From the NCBI RefSeq assembly GCF_009725995.1, contig NZ_RCNS01000003.1, positions 310,001 to 374,000 of the forward strand: 64,000 nt of DNA, in the 5' to 3' direction. The position numbers and the translations under genes are program-made. Source of the DNA: Zobellia laminariae. Its GTDB lineage: Bacteria > Bacteroidota > Bacteroidia > Flavobacteriales > Flavobacteriaceae. Below are positions 1 through 8,380 of this stretch, one piece after another (the first letter of the stretch is position 1; each line of letters opens with the position of its first letter). The notes under the pieces are model-generated. The model made no database searches. It had not been told where the DNA came from and saw nothing but the letters and a program-made list of their open reading frames with translations.

Positions 1-497
1 TTCATAATACTTGGTTTCAATGTAAATGCTCAAATATTTGAGGTTAGCTATGATTCAAGCTTAATGGGAGAAGACTTTTATAGAACTGAGCATGTTCTTT
101 ACAGAGGTTCACAGATTCATTCTTTTGACGCCGTTTTTGGAGGATACGATGATGCTGGCAATAGAATTAGGCTAGTTAACTCATCTCTGGTGTAATAAAT
201 AAAAATGCCCTCCCGCTCTGGAAAAGATACGACCTCTCTATTATACTAAGAGAAAATTGGTCTGACCTTAAGGAAGATTTGGATGGCAAGATTAGAATAT
301 CAGTCGGTACTAGCGATAATATATTCTTGAACCGTTCTGTTGAACTTTTAGAAAAAGAAATGAAATCATTAAATGCAAATATTAAATTTGACTATTTTCC
401 TGGAGACCATTTTACTTTATTTACAGAAGATTATAAGAAAGATGGAGTTGATTTTTTAGAAAAAAACTATAACAGCTGGTTAAACAAAAAGAAATAA
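1..497 (+). pseudogene. Frameshifted C-terminal part of a putative alpha/beta-fold esterase
   Basis: The window opens inside a reading frame that runs to a stop at 193-195 and reads like the middle of an enterochelin-esterase-type (esterase D superfamily) hydrolase, including a stretch ending GGYDDAGNRIRLVN. The continuation (NKNALPLWKRYDLS, then the ISVGTSDNIFLN segment and the PGDHFT motif carrying the presumed catalytic His) is in a different frame and is open from about 180 to the stop at 495-497. The two halves join smoothly only if the frame slips by one base between about 180 and 200. An ATG at 279 could start a 72-residue peptide, but that would be only the tail of the hydrolase. Seen: the two frames and motifs. 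Known: this family needs both parts for its catalytic triad. Inferred: inactivation by a single-base indel, or a sequencing error. The upstream end lies outside the window. Confidence 0.72.
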
Positions 498-536
498 AGC
501 ATGCCAACAAGGGTCTACCTATTTAAAATATCAATT

Positions 537-2153
537 ATGAAGAATTACTTAATGCTTTTGGTGGTTGTCTTATTTTTAAGTTGCAAAAGCAACAACAAAA
601 CTACTGAAGAGTTGGCTGAAGTTGACCAAACCACTATTGCCAAACATATTGAGCGTCTAGCATCAGATGAATTTCTTGGAAGAAAACCGTTTACTGAAGG
701 TGAGGTTAAAACGGTAAACTATTTAAAAGATGAGTTCGAAAAAATAGGCGTCCTTCCCGGAAATGGGGATAGCTTTTTTCAGGAAGTCCCTATGGTTGAA
801 ATTACGGGTACACCTTCAGAAAAAATGGTTATTTCCGGAAAAGATGGAAGTTTTAATTTGGACGTTTTAAAAGATTTTGTTGCCGTGACTAGTAAAGTGA
901 AAACAGATGTAAGTCTGGACAACTCAGAACTTGTTTTTGCAGGTTATGGCATCGTTGCTCCAGAATATAATTGGAATGATTATGAAGGCGTTGATTGGAA
1001 AGGTAAAACTGCAGTGGTCCTAATTAATGACCCTGGTTTTCAATCTGGAGATTCCACCTTGTTTAAAGGTAATGAAATGACGTACTATGGCCGTTGGACC
1101 TACAAATACGAAGAAGCTGCAAGACAAGGAGCTAGCGGATTAATAATAATTCACGATACCGAGCCTGCTTCTTATGGTTGGAACGTAATAGAATCTGGAT
1201 GGAGCGGAGCTAAATTAATTATTGAAAGTAACTTGCCCCTTCTTGATGTTGAGTCTTGGATAAGTAATGAGAGCGCGCAAAAAATATTCGATGCCTCTAT
1301 CATGAAAGGTGAGGATTATAAAACCCTTGCAAGAATTAAAGGATTTAAAGCTACTTCGCTAGATTTAAATATTTCCGTCGCCATTCAGAACAAAATTAAA
1401 AAAGATGTTTCTAAAAATGTAGTTGCCCTAATACCGGGTACAGAAAGGAAGGATGAAGTTATTATCTATTCCGCACATTGGGATCACTTTGGTATTGGTA
1501 AGGCTATTGATGGAGACTCCATTTACAATGGTGCTATAGATAATGCATCTGGTACTGCAGCTCTATTGGCCATAGCCGAAGCATTCAAGAAAAGCACACC
1601 AACAAAACGTTCCATCGCCTTTATAGCCCTTACCGGAGAAGAGCAAGGTTTATTGGGTTCTGCCTTTTATGCTGAGAACCCCATTTTTGACCCTAAAAAA
1701 ACAGTTGCCAATATTAATATTGATGCACTAAATAGTCCCGGAAAAATGAAAGACCTGACCATTACCGGTTACGGACAATCAGAAATGGATGAATATGCAG
1801 AAGCTGCTGCACTAAAACAAGACCGTTATATTATTCCAGACCCCGAAGCTGAAAAAGGATATTTCTTTCGGTCGGATCATTTTAATTTTGCAAAAATTGG
1901 GATTCCTGCGCTCTATGCAAGTGGTTCTTATGAAGGCTTTGACACTAGTATTGAAGAGGTAAAGGAAATAAACGAAAACTATCTTAAGAATAAATATCAT
2001 CAACCGTCTGATGAATACGATTCTGCAACAAGTGACTTAAGTGGTGTTCAGTTTGATTTACAATTGTTTTTTGAGATAGGTTTTAAATTAGCCAATGAAA
2101 ATTATTTTCCAAAATGGTATGATGGAAGCGAATTTAAAGCGGCCCGTGAATAG
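537..2153 (+). CDS. M28-family zinc aminopeptidase, lipoprotein
   Basis: This is a secreted lipoprotein metallopeptidase of family M28. The frame is open from an ATG at 501, but I prefer 537 because it gives a short signal peptide (MKNYLMLLVVVLFLSC) with the lipobox cysteine near residue 16. A protease-associated (PA) domain occupies roughly residues 110-250. The peptidase domain follows with the expected co-catalytic zinc ligands and base: SAHWDH (His about 314), DNASG, TGEEQGL, NIDALNSPG and RSDHFNFA near the C-terminus. The length of about 540 residues is usual for PA-containing M28 enzymes. It probably trims amino acids from peptides at the cell surface. It ends just before a strong hairpin at 2180. 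It starts soon after the broken esterase and has no evident operon partner. Confidence 0.9.
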   Translation: MKNYLMLLVVVLFLSCKSNNKTTEELAEVDQTTIAKHIERLASDEFLGRKPFTEGEVKTVNYLKDEFEKIGVLPGNGDSFFQEVPMVEITGTPSEKMVISGKDGSFNLDVLKDFVAVTSKVKTDVSLDNSELVFAGYGIVAPEYNWNDYEGVDWKGKTAVVLINDPGFQSGDSTLFKGNEMTYYGRWTYKYEEAARQGASGLIIIHDTEPASYGWNVIESGWSGAKLIIESNLPLLDVESWISNESAQKIFDASIMKGEDYKTLARIKGFKATSLDLNISVAIQNKIKKDVSKNVVALIPGTERKDEVIIYSAHWDHFGIGKAIDGDSIYNGAIDNASGTAALLAIAEAFKKSTPTKRSIAFIALTGEEQGLLGSAFYAENPIFDPKKTVANINIDALNSPGKMKDLTITGYGQSEMDEYAEAAALKQDRYIIPDPEAEKGYFFRSDHFNFAKIGIPALYASGSYEGFDTSIEEVKEINENYLKNKYHQPSDEYDSATSDLSGVQFDLQLFFEIGFKLANENYFPKWYDGSEFKAARE

Positions 2154-2179
2154 GTATTAAAGCATTAAACTATAAATTA

Positions 2180-2230
2180 AAACACGGTTTAAGGTATACT
2201 TTCATATACATCTTAAACCGTGTTTCTTTT
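2180..2230 (+). terminator. Rho-independent terminator after the M28 peptidase gene
   Basis: A 14-bp perfect inverted repeat (2180-2193 with 2212-2225) is extended inside the loop by a second short pairing, and is followed on the plus strand by TTTCTTTT. It lies between two convergent genes. The minus-strand side has only a weak T-rich tract, so it may serve mainly the plus-strand gene. Confidence 0.8.
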
Positions 2231-2239
2231 TAATGAAAT

Positions 2240-3241
2240 TTATGATTTTACATACGTAAACTCAATTGTAGCTTCTTCATTATCCGTATTTAAATACGTA
2301 TAGATAAGTGTAAGGGTAGTATCATTCTCCAATACCAATTTAGTGCTCGTAGATTTTTTCAATTCAACTGTTTTCTCATCCGTTACTTCATATTCTACCA
2401 GGCTCGTTTTTATAAAACTACAATCGGCGTTGGTATCAAAAACCACGGTTTCGTTCCCTTTAGTAACGCTAGCAGCAAATTCGGCCGGCATTGGGTAACT
2501 CACCCCAATATTATACTTTAATAGGTCGCTTCTTCCAAACGTAGTTTTGTGCTGTACAAATTCAAACACGCTGTCTGACTGAAAGTCGATCGTGTTCTTC
2601 ATTAAACAAGGGTCGGTTACTCCTGTCAATTCCCATTTTCCGAGCAATTTAGCAATCACAGCAGTTCCATCAAAGGTATTTTTATCTCCAGGCGTTTCCG
2701 TTTCTTCCTCTACTTTTACTTCATCAGTATTGGACTCTTCAGGTTGATTTAATGCTTCGTTATCGCTTCGCACAAAAATATCCACCCTTGTTTGTTCCGC
2801 ACCACTGGCATCGGTAATTTCTGAAGTTACTTTAAGCGTATCGTCTATAAGTTCTATTTCCGAAGAAGAATCAAAAAAAGTAACCTTGTTAAGTCCTTCT
2901 ATCGTATACGTTCCTTCCTGTGTGTTTGTAGAAATACTAGAACCCGCAGCACTGTTAGTTCCTGTTTTGTATACCAAGCTATAGGTATTATCCACATTAA
3001 AATTGGCTCGGGAATCCTTTAAAACTTCAAATTCCGAACTGGCAATAATTTCATTGTTGATGCTACTGCTTATCAATACCCACTCCCCTAATAAATTGGC
3101 CTTGGTTTCCACAATATACTCCGCAACCGCTTCTTTTTCAGTTTCGGTGCTAGAATCATCGTCACTGCAATTGATCATCAGTAAGGAAAACATAACTACC
3201 GTAAGCATTGAAACTCCTAATCTAAGTTTTGAATTTTTCAT
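2240..3241 (-). CDS. Lipoprotein with two lipocalin-like domains
   Basis: The N-terminus has a signal peptide ending in a lipobox (LLMINC, Cys about residue 25) followed by an Asp/Ser-rich linker, as in Bacteroidota surface lipoproteins. Two segments each begin with a Trp-containing signature typical of lipocalin-like domains (LLGEWVL near residue 49 and LLGKWEL near residue 198). They are separated by an acidic, probably flexible linker around residues 165-190. The internal duplication suggests two small beta-barrels. No ligand or enzymatic role can be read from the sequence. The gene stands alone: it converges with the M28 peptidase, and upstream is a long non-coding stretch. Confidence 0.75.
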   Translation of the reverse strand: MKNSKLRLGVSMLTVVMFSLLMINCSDDDSSTETEKEAVAEYIVETKANLLGEWVLISSSINNEIIASSEFEVLKDSRANFNVDNTYSLVYKTGTNSAAGSSISTNTQEGTYTIEGLNKVTFFDSSSEIELIDDTLKVTSEITDASGAEQTRVDIFVRSDNEALNQPEESNTDEVKVEEETETPGDKNTFDGTAVIAKLLGKWELTGVTDPCLMKNTIDFQSDSVFEFVQHKTTFGRSDLLKYNIGVSYPMPAEFAASVTKGNETVVFDTNADCSFIKTSLVEYEVTDEKTVELKKSTSTKLVLENDTTLTLIYTYLNTDNEEATIEFTYVKS

Positions 3242-3576
3242 AAAATACTATAATTGAATTATTTTGGTTTTATGGGTGCTAAAGTGGAATCGCTCTTTGC
3301 CGCTATCCTTTTTTTTACATGCTTTTTTCGAATTGGAAACGATTAAAGACTACACTAAAACTAACATATATGAACCATTTTTTATTGAGCTACTTTTAAT
3401 GTGAAATCGTAAGAATCTAAGAACCAGTAACAAGCCTACTGAAAATTAATAAAAGCTTAACATAGTCTATTCTATGCTACTATATTACACGGCGTGAAAT
3501 AGTATTTTAACGGTTAATTGGAGAATAATAAACGTGAAGATTTATATAAAAAACCAAGAGGCTGCTATAAAATAGA
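3242..3576. other. Non-coding stretch, nothing recognised
   Basis: This A+T-rich spacer lies upstream of the lipocalin-like lipoprotein and downstream of the LytTR remnant. I see no open frame of useful length, no convincing hairpin and no clear TAnnTTTG element. Confidence 0.5.
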
Positions 3577-3863
3577 TTAAATGGTCTGCATACGCTTGAA
3601 CAAGAATTTCTTGTGCGATTTACCTAATGGAATCACCTTTCTATTGATTTCCAAATGCACATTGCAATGACATCCAATTTGGAAATATTAACCACATATG
3701 ACCTATGCACGCGAATAAAACTGGCATTGGGCAATCGCTCTAGCATGGTTTTTAGGGTACAGCTCAAGACCAGGTTTCTGGTTTTGGTTACCACCGTACA
3801 ATAGTTTCGGTCCACCTCAATAAACAGCATATCCTCTAGCAGCAGCATTGACCAAGAAGGCAA
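3577..3863 (-). pseudogene. Remnant of a LytTR-type response regulator (DNA-binding domain only, frameshifted)
   Basis: The 3863-3633 frame encodes a recognisable LytTR DNA-binding core: LLEDMLFIEVDRNYC, then LKTMLERLPNASFIRVHRSYVV. After SKLDVI the homology continues in another frame, reading HLEINRKVIPLGKSHKK and stopping at 3577-3579. The domain is therefore split by an indel near 3650-3670. The receiver domain normally found in front of LytTR is absent: nothing like it precedes 3863. Family knowledge: LytTR regulators act with a sensor kinase to control promoters. Inference: this copy is dead, having lost both its N-terminal half and its frame. No intact partner kinase is next to it. Confidence 0.8.
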
Positions 3864-4253
3864 TTATTTCATGTTAACCACTTGCAAATAAAAAGTTTCG
3901 CAAGATGGCAGTTCTTCCGAAAATGATAAGTCTGCTAACCGAATTCTCCGAAAAAATAGTTTTAAAAAAGTAATAAGTAAAGAGGTGATGCACCATGTCG
4001 CCGGATTAGATTTACACAATGTTGTGGTTATTACGAATGTAGTAGCCCATTCCGATGAAATTTTTCAAGAGGTTCCGGAACTAACGAAGAAGTAACTTCT
4101 CTATTATTACAATTAACCAGACAGGACATACCATTGCGGAATTTTCGGGGAAATTAAAAAGACAATGCTCTCAACGGTCTGTGATAAACCTGAGAATTAG
4201 CTAAAAAATGTATTGTCCCGATAGCCTGTCTGTTTTATTGATTTTTCCTTCTA
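3864..4253. other. Non-coding or decayed stretch between the LytTR remnant and the acyl-synthase operon
   Basis: A plus-strand frame is open without a start at its head from about 3892 to the stop at 4093-4095 (about 67 codons; it contains VMHHVAGLDLHNVVVITNVV). I do not recognise it. Given the neighbouring LytTR remnant, it may be another decayed fragment. The rest, to 4253, shows no gene. Confidence 0.4.
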
Positions 4254-4655
4254 CTATTTCTGGGTTTTCAATAATGCCATGGCCCACACATAATCGCCAT
4301 CATGGGTAATACTTATTGATATCTCTAAATGCTGTAAGTGCGGATACAAAATTCTACAACTAGGTTTTCCCGCTGCCCTATTCCTTGTAATTTCTATTTT
4401 ATTAAAGGCTAAGGTCTCATTGGGAAAAACTTGCTTCACCACTTTATAAATAGCTTCCTTAACGGAGAATGTTGAAGCAAACCGCAACGAAGGAGTGTCA
4501 AATTGATTCGCATACTCCTTTTCAACTTGGGTGTAAACTCTATTGATAAAGGCATCATTGAGCATAGCATAGAAATCTGGTAAAAACACCAGGTCGTTCC
4601 CAATTTTATAATCTGGGCTCTCCCCAAATATTTTCTTTACATCGGGTTTATTCAT
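4254..4655 (-). CDS. Holo-ACP synthase-like 4'-phosphopantetheinyl transferase
   Basis: This is a small AcpS-type phosphopantetheinyl transferase that would load the phosphopantetheine arm onto an acyl carrier protein, using CoA and Mg2+. Visible signatures are IGNDLV near residue 19 (metal-binding Asp), then FASTFSVKEAIYK near residue 75 (the Lys-Glu-Ala segment with the second metal ligand), and the closing SISITHDGDYVWAMALL strand pair. At 133 residues it is normal for the family. It is the last gene of an eight-gene minus-strand operon and overlaps the preceding reductase gene by 8 bases. That position suggests a dedicated partner for the ACP at 6840-7100 rather than the housekeeping AcpS. 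Confidence 0.85.
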   Translation of the reverse strand: MNKPDVKKIFGESPDYKIGNDLVFLPDFYAMLNDAFINRVYTQVEKEYANQFDTPSLRFASTFSVKEAIYKVVKQVFPNETLAFNKIEITRNRAAGKPSCRILYPHLQHLEISISITHDGDYVWAMALLKTQK

Positions 4656-5454
4656 TCTGATCCGTAGCTACTGCCATTACGTTCAATCCCCCATCTATAT
4701 AATGGAGGTTTCCCGTATTACCTTTTGATAAATCCGAAAAATAATAGAGTGCACCGTTTGCCACATCTTCAGAAGTAATATTACCTAACGGCGCTGAATT
4801 CCGAGTCATTTTCCGAAGCTTTCTAACCCCTTTTATACCACCTGCAGAAGTGGTCATTACAAGACCTGCAGAAAGAGCATTAACCCGTATGGCCGATTTT
4901 CCAAAGTAAAAAGCTAAGTATTTCACCATGTTCTCTAAAGCAGCTTTACTAATTGCCATACCTGCATACCCAGGAAATACTTTTTGACTAGCGTGGTAAG
5001 TCAAAGTTAAAATAGAAGCTTGCTCCGTTAATAAGGACCTACCCATCTTACAGATTCTCATTAATGAAAATGCACTGATATTAAAAGAATCCATAAAATC
5101 ATCAAATGGAATATCTATAAATTCCGGCGGAGCTTCCTTTACTCCTGGAGGAGATGTACACATTACTTTATGATTGCCATAAGCCACACCATGCAACATA
5201 TAATCTATTTGCTGCCATTTCTGACCAATTGCATCAAACAGCTCTTTTACCTCGTCATCCTTTCTAATATCGCACGCAAATACTTCAATTGCCAAATCTT
5301 TGACCATAGTTTGCACCACGGCTACATTATCATGGTCAACGCTCAAGGCAACTTTACAGTTACTCTCAATTAGTTTTAATGCGATAGCCCAAACAATACT
5401 ACTGTCATTACGAACCCCGAATAGCAAGGCATTTTTTCCTGTGTTATCAATCAT
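4648..5454 (-). CDS. FabI-like enoyl-ACP reductase (short-chain dehydrogenase)
   Basis: This Rossmann-fold reductase is most like FabI enoyl-ACP reductase. The N-terminus has the FabI-style nucleotide-binding signature LLFGVRNDSSIVWAIA instead of the usual TGxxxGIG. The catalytic region reads LTYHASQKVFPGYAGMAISK, which aligns with FabI's Tyr-x(9)-Tyr-x(6)-Lys arrangement. The C-terminus has the GNITSEDVANGALYYFSD and GGLNVMA segments. It should reduce enoyl-ACP with NAD(P)H in the last step of an elongation cycle. It is separated from the ketosynthase gene by 3 bases and overlaps the transferase gene, so translation is probably coupled. A different 2-enoyl or keto substrate within the same fold cannot be excluded. 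Confidence 0.82.
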   Translation of the reverse strand: MIDNTGKNALLFGVRNDSSIVWAIALKLIESNCKVALSVDHDNVAVVQTMVKDLAIEVFACDIRKDDEVKELFDAIGQKWQQIDYMLHGVAYGNHKVMCTSPPGVKEAPPEFIDIPFDDFMDSFNISAFSLMRICKMGRSLLTEQASILTLTYHASQKVFPGYAGMAISKAALENMVKYLAFYFGKSAIRVNALSAGLVMTTSAGGIKGVRKLRKMTRNSAPLGNITSEDVANGALYYFSDLSKGNTGNLHYIDGGLNVMAVATDQNE

Positions 5455-5457
5455 ACT

Positions 5458-6792
5458 TTAATCTTTTGAAATGGCCATAGCGCTATTAGTACCACCAAAA
5501 CCATAGTTTAAACATACAATTTGATTGATGGGTTTGGCAAGTGCCAATTGAGGAAGTAAGTTACGATAGGCAGCCAGTGGTTCTTTTGGACCTTGCCAAT
5601 CATCTTTTGTTTGAAACGACTCAAGCTCCGTCTTTAAATTATCACTGTTTAGACATGGAGAAACCATTTGTTTCTTCAACATTAACAAAGAAACGATTAC
5701 CTCCACTGCTCCTGCAGCGCCTAACATATGACCAAATTGAGATTTTGGTGCACTTACGTGGTAACCATCCTTACCCAATTGTGCCGCAATACTAAAAAGT
5801 TCCACTACATCTCCGGTAGCTGTTGATGTTCCATGGGCTTTAACCACATCAGGATTAATATACGTTTGTTTTTTTAAGCCTGTCCATAGTCTTTGTTGAC
5901 CATCAAAAGAAGGTGCGAACATATCACCATCACCATCAGAATTATTAAAATATCCATCTATTACTCCTAGAATATTTGCTCCCCTTGCCTTAGCCTGGTC
6001 GTAATTTTCTAAAGCTACAATACCGCAACCAAATGAACACACAAAACCATTTCTGTCCTTATCATAAGGCCTAGAGCTCTCTTCTGGACTAAACTTGGTA
6101 CTTAAAACCTGCATAGCATCAAAACCTATTAAGGTTTCTAAGGCTGTACCTTCTGTACCTCCGGCAATAACCCTATCCTGAAGACCAAAAGCTATTAAGC
6201 GATATGCATAACCAATACTACCTAGCCCTGTAGCACAGGCAGAACCAATAGCCTCACAAACTCCTTTATTTTTAATAAGACAAGATACATTGGCAGCATC
6301 TCTATAAATCATAGACCTAGACACATTACTAGAACCTAAAGCTCTTGTTTTTTTGCCGTGTTCAAAAAATAAGTTCCAGACTTTACGGGTTCCTTCTTGA
6401 CCTCCCGAACCTGTACCAATTACAACTCCAGTTTCCTCGGACTCTACTTCTTCTTTAGTCCAACCTGCATCTTTTATAGCTCCAAGACTAGCTTTCATAG
6501 CCCATGCACTACCCAAATCACTAGTCGCTAAATTAACGTTGGGTATCTGCCCACTTATATCCTCTAAGTCCATAGGATACTCATCTGGCAAGCCATTAGA
6601 GAATTTTTGGAATCCAGTTTCCTCTGGCGTAGCATAACCGGCAACTTTGGTTCGTATTTTTTTATCGTAAGAAGCTACTAAATCCCAACTTCTAATAAGT
6701 GATTGGTTGCTAAAAAGTTTTTCTTCAAATTCTTGCATGTCCTTACAATGAGGGAACACACCATCCATACCTACAATAGCGACTTTATACAT
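5458..6792 (-). CDS. Beta-ketoacyl-ACP synthase (FabF/KAS II type)
   Basis: This condensing enzyme of the thiolase fold joins an acyl unit with malonyl-ACP. The complete Cys-His-His set is visible: EAIGSACATG with the nucleophile Cys near residue 186, VKAHGTSTATGD with the first His, and SQFGHMLGAAGAVE with the second His. The C-terminal CLNYGFGGTNSAM signature is also intact. At 444 residues it is slightly longer than housekeeping FabF and has a divergent N-terminus (VAIVGMDGVFPHCKD), more like secondary-metabolism ketosynthases. It sits in the middle of the operon between the ACP and FabI-like genes. There is no second ketosynthase or chain-length factor beside it, so it probably acts alone and iteratively. 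Confidence 0.9.
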   Translation of the reverse strand: MYKVAIVGMDGVFPHCKDMQEFEEKLFSNQSLIRSWDLVASYDKKIRTKVAGYATPEETGFQKFSNGLPDEYPMDLEDISGQIPNVNLATSDLGSAWAMKASLGAIKDAGWTKEEVESEETGVVIGTGSGGQEGTRKVWNLFFEHGKKTRALGSSNVSRSMIYRDAANVSCLIKNKGVCEAIGSACATGLGSIGYAYRLIAFGLQDRVIAGGTEGTALETLIGFDAMQVLSTKFSPEESSRPYDKDRNGFVCSFGCGIVALENYDQAKARGANILGVIDGYFNNSDGDGDMFAPSFDGQQRLWTGLKKQTYINPDVVKAHGTSTATGDVVELFSIAAQLGKDGYHVSAPKSQFGHMLGAAGAVEVIVSLLMLKKQMVSPCLNSDNLKTELESFQTKDDWQGPKEPLAAYRNLLPQLALAKPINQIVCLNYGFGGTNSAMAISKD

Positions 6793-6839
6793 TTTAAAAA
6801 TGGGATTTAGTTTGATTAGTGAATCTTACAGATAGATGT

Positions 6840-7100
6840 CTATTGGTTTTTAAAAGCAGCCTCTATCAAATCGATAGTTCCTGAAACCGACGACCCTAAA
6901 TCATCTATATCATCATCATCAAACTCAACATCAAATTTACTTTCCGCTTTAGCAATAACATTTATCAATTCAGTTGAAGGCACCTCTAAATCAGTAATGA
7001 AATCTGTTTTCTCGGTTACATTTTTCAACTTACTAGAATCAACCTGTGGTGTATTCTCTAAAATTTCAATAAGTCCTTTAAGTATTTCTTCTCTTGTCAT
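6840..7100 (-). CDS. Acyl carrier protein with a non-canonical attachment motif
   Basis: This 86-residue acidic protein has the helical layout and spacing of an acyl carrier protein. The phosphopantetheine attachment site is expected at the start of helix 2, where most ACPs have Asp-Ser-Leu. Here the sequence is DLEVPSTELINVI, so Ser42 is the likely attachment residue, with Pro in place of the Asp. The KFDVEFDDDDIDDL stretch corresponds to the conserved acidic helix 2-3 region. It lies 12 bases after the FabZ-like gene and 47 bases before the ketosynthase gene. It is presumably modified by the transferase encoded at the operon's end. Confidence 0.85.
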   Translation of the reverse strand: MTREEILKGLIEILENTPQVDSSKLKNVTEKTDFITDLEVPSTELINVIAKAESKFDVEFDDDDIDDLGSSVSGTIDLIEAAFKNQ

Positions 7101-7112
7101 TCTACTATATAT

Positions 7113-7688
7113 TTAAATTAAATTATTCTTTATTCCTCTACCTGTTAACCCATTAAATTCCGAAACTTCCATATACTCCGCCGGAACTATATTATTTTCA
7201 AACTGCTCTTCCGTATAATCTTGGTAATACTTTTCTAAATCAAAACCTTTAGATGCCTTATATACTTTACCGCTAGAAATCATCTGACGAAACTTATAAT
7301 CGTCAAAATGAGCATGAATTATAGCTGTATCTCCAAGCTTTATAAATGATTTACATATGGCCGAGCCCATGGTAAGAAAGACAAAATTGTAATTTTCATA
7401 CAGCTCAGAAAAGGTAATTCCTTTCTTTACACAAGAAATGAAAGCATTACCAGCTACTACACTTGCCTGTCCAAAAGCCTCTATTTGATCTACCCCTCTA
7501 AAAACACCAAAATGATCATGAGTATCTTTCTCCCGTGCAGTATAAATAGCCACTACTCCTACTCCCGGCTTGTGCCATAAAAATTCATCTATATATACTT
7601 TTGAAGGCCCATGAGGAAGTACTTCGTGGGGGGAAAGCCCTACCAAACTAGTTAAGTTATTTGTTTTCTCCATAAAATTTACGAGCAT
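7113..7688 (-). CDS. FabZ-like hotdog-fold 3-hydroxyacyl-ACP dehydratase
   Basis: The central part (about residues 25-130) resembles hotdog-fold dehydratases: LPHGPSKVYIDEFLW, then HDHFGVFRGVDQIEAFGQA, with a His and a Glu in about the places used by FabZ. The last 40 residues are an extension without recognised motifs. The proposed role is dehydration of 3-hydroxyacyl-ACP to enoyl-ACP, alongside the FabA-like enzyme encoded upstream. The open frame starts at 7688, overlapping the FabA-like gene by 32 bases; an internal ATG at 7673 (MEKTNN) also overlaps and may be the real start. Similarity is weaker than for the other operon members, so a non-catalytic or thioesterase role remains possible. 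Confidence 0.65.
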   Translation of the reverse strand: MLVNFMEKTNNLTSLVGLSPHEVLPHGPSKVYIDEFLWHKPGVGVVAIYTAREKDTHDHFGVFRGVDQIEAFGQASVVAGNAFISCVKKGITFSELYENYNFVFLTMGSAICKSFIKLGDTAIIHAHFDDYKFRQMISSGKVYKASKGFDLEKYYQDYTEEQFENNIVPAEYMEVSEFNGLTGRGIKNNLI

Positions 7689-8343
7689 CGTTTATCCACG
7701 ATTCGGTGTTAGATTTCACTTTGTCCCATTCGGGTTTATAATATTTAGAGGCCAAACCGCTAGGTATCCCCAATTCTTCTCTTGTAAAAAAGCCTACTTT
7801 ATGTTCGCCAAATTCATAAACCCTGTTATCAAGTTCGTCTACGGACATATATCCATCAAAGAAGACTACTTTTTTCTTTTTTAAAAATCTCTTTACATCC
7901 AAGTGAAAAATTATTTTTTTAGCTGTGGGAAGCACTTGTCCATAATACTCAAAAGCACCACTTAATGCTCTTCCGCGACCTGTAATTTCACAAGAACCTG
8001 CAGCCCACATGCCCCCAAGTTGAGCAAAGCCATCCTGCCCTTGAGCTCCTGGCATAACTGGGTCTCCTAAGAAATGACACCAAAACCATGGGTCGTTATC
8101 AGAGATAGTATAACTGGCCTTAGCATATCCTTTTCCATACCTGCCTTCTCCTTTAATATAGTTAAGCTCAACCTCGTGAAAACATTGCATATAAGGTTGC
8201 GGTAAAGAAAACCAGTCTCCCTTATCCGGAGTGTTATTCTTAAGACCTTGAGCTATTTGCCATGGGTGCGCTTTGGTAGAAATTAAATGGATATCTTCTT
8301 TATCTAAGAAAATAACATCTGTAGGCCATTCGGTTAATTTCAT
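7657..8343 (-). CDS. FabA-like 3-hydroxyacyl-ACP dehydratase/isomerase
   Basis: From about residue 70 on, this is a clear FabA-family hotdog protein. It has WFWCHFLGDPVMPG with the catalytic His, GQDGFAQLGG with the catalytic Asp, GRGRALSG, and GQVLPTAKK followed by the dimer strand. FabA enzymes dehydrate 3-hydroxyacyl-ACP and can isomerise the trans-2 to the cis-3 double bond. The first 65 or so residues (TEWPTDVIFLDKEDI and on) are not part of the core and have no motif I know. At 228 residues it is longer than E. coli FabA (about 170). The pairing with a FabZ-like gene suggests that unsaturated or partly reduced acyl chains are made. It follows the FabG-like gene by 37 bases. Confidence 0.85.
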   Translation of the reverse strand: MKLTEWPTDVIFLDKEDIHLISTKAHPWQIAQGLKNNTPDKGDWFSLPQPYMQCFHEVELNYIKGEGRYGKGYAKASYTISDNDPWFWCHFLGDPVMPGAQGQDGFAQLGGMWAAGSCEITGRGRALSGAFEYYGQVLPTAKKIIFHLDVKRFLKKKKVVFFDGYMSVDELDNRVYEFGEHKVGFFTREELGIPSGLASKYYKPEWDKVKSNTESWINDARKFYGENK

Positions 8344-8380
8344 AATTTAAAATTAGATTTAAGTTGGGTTTAACTTGAGC

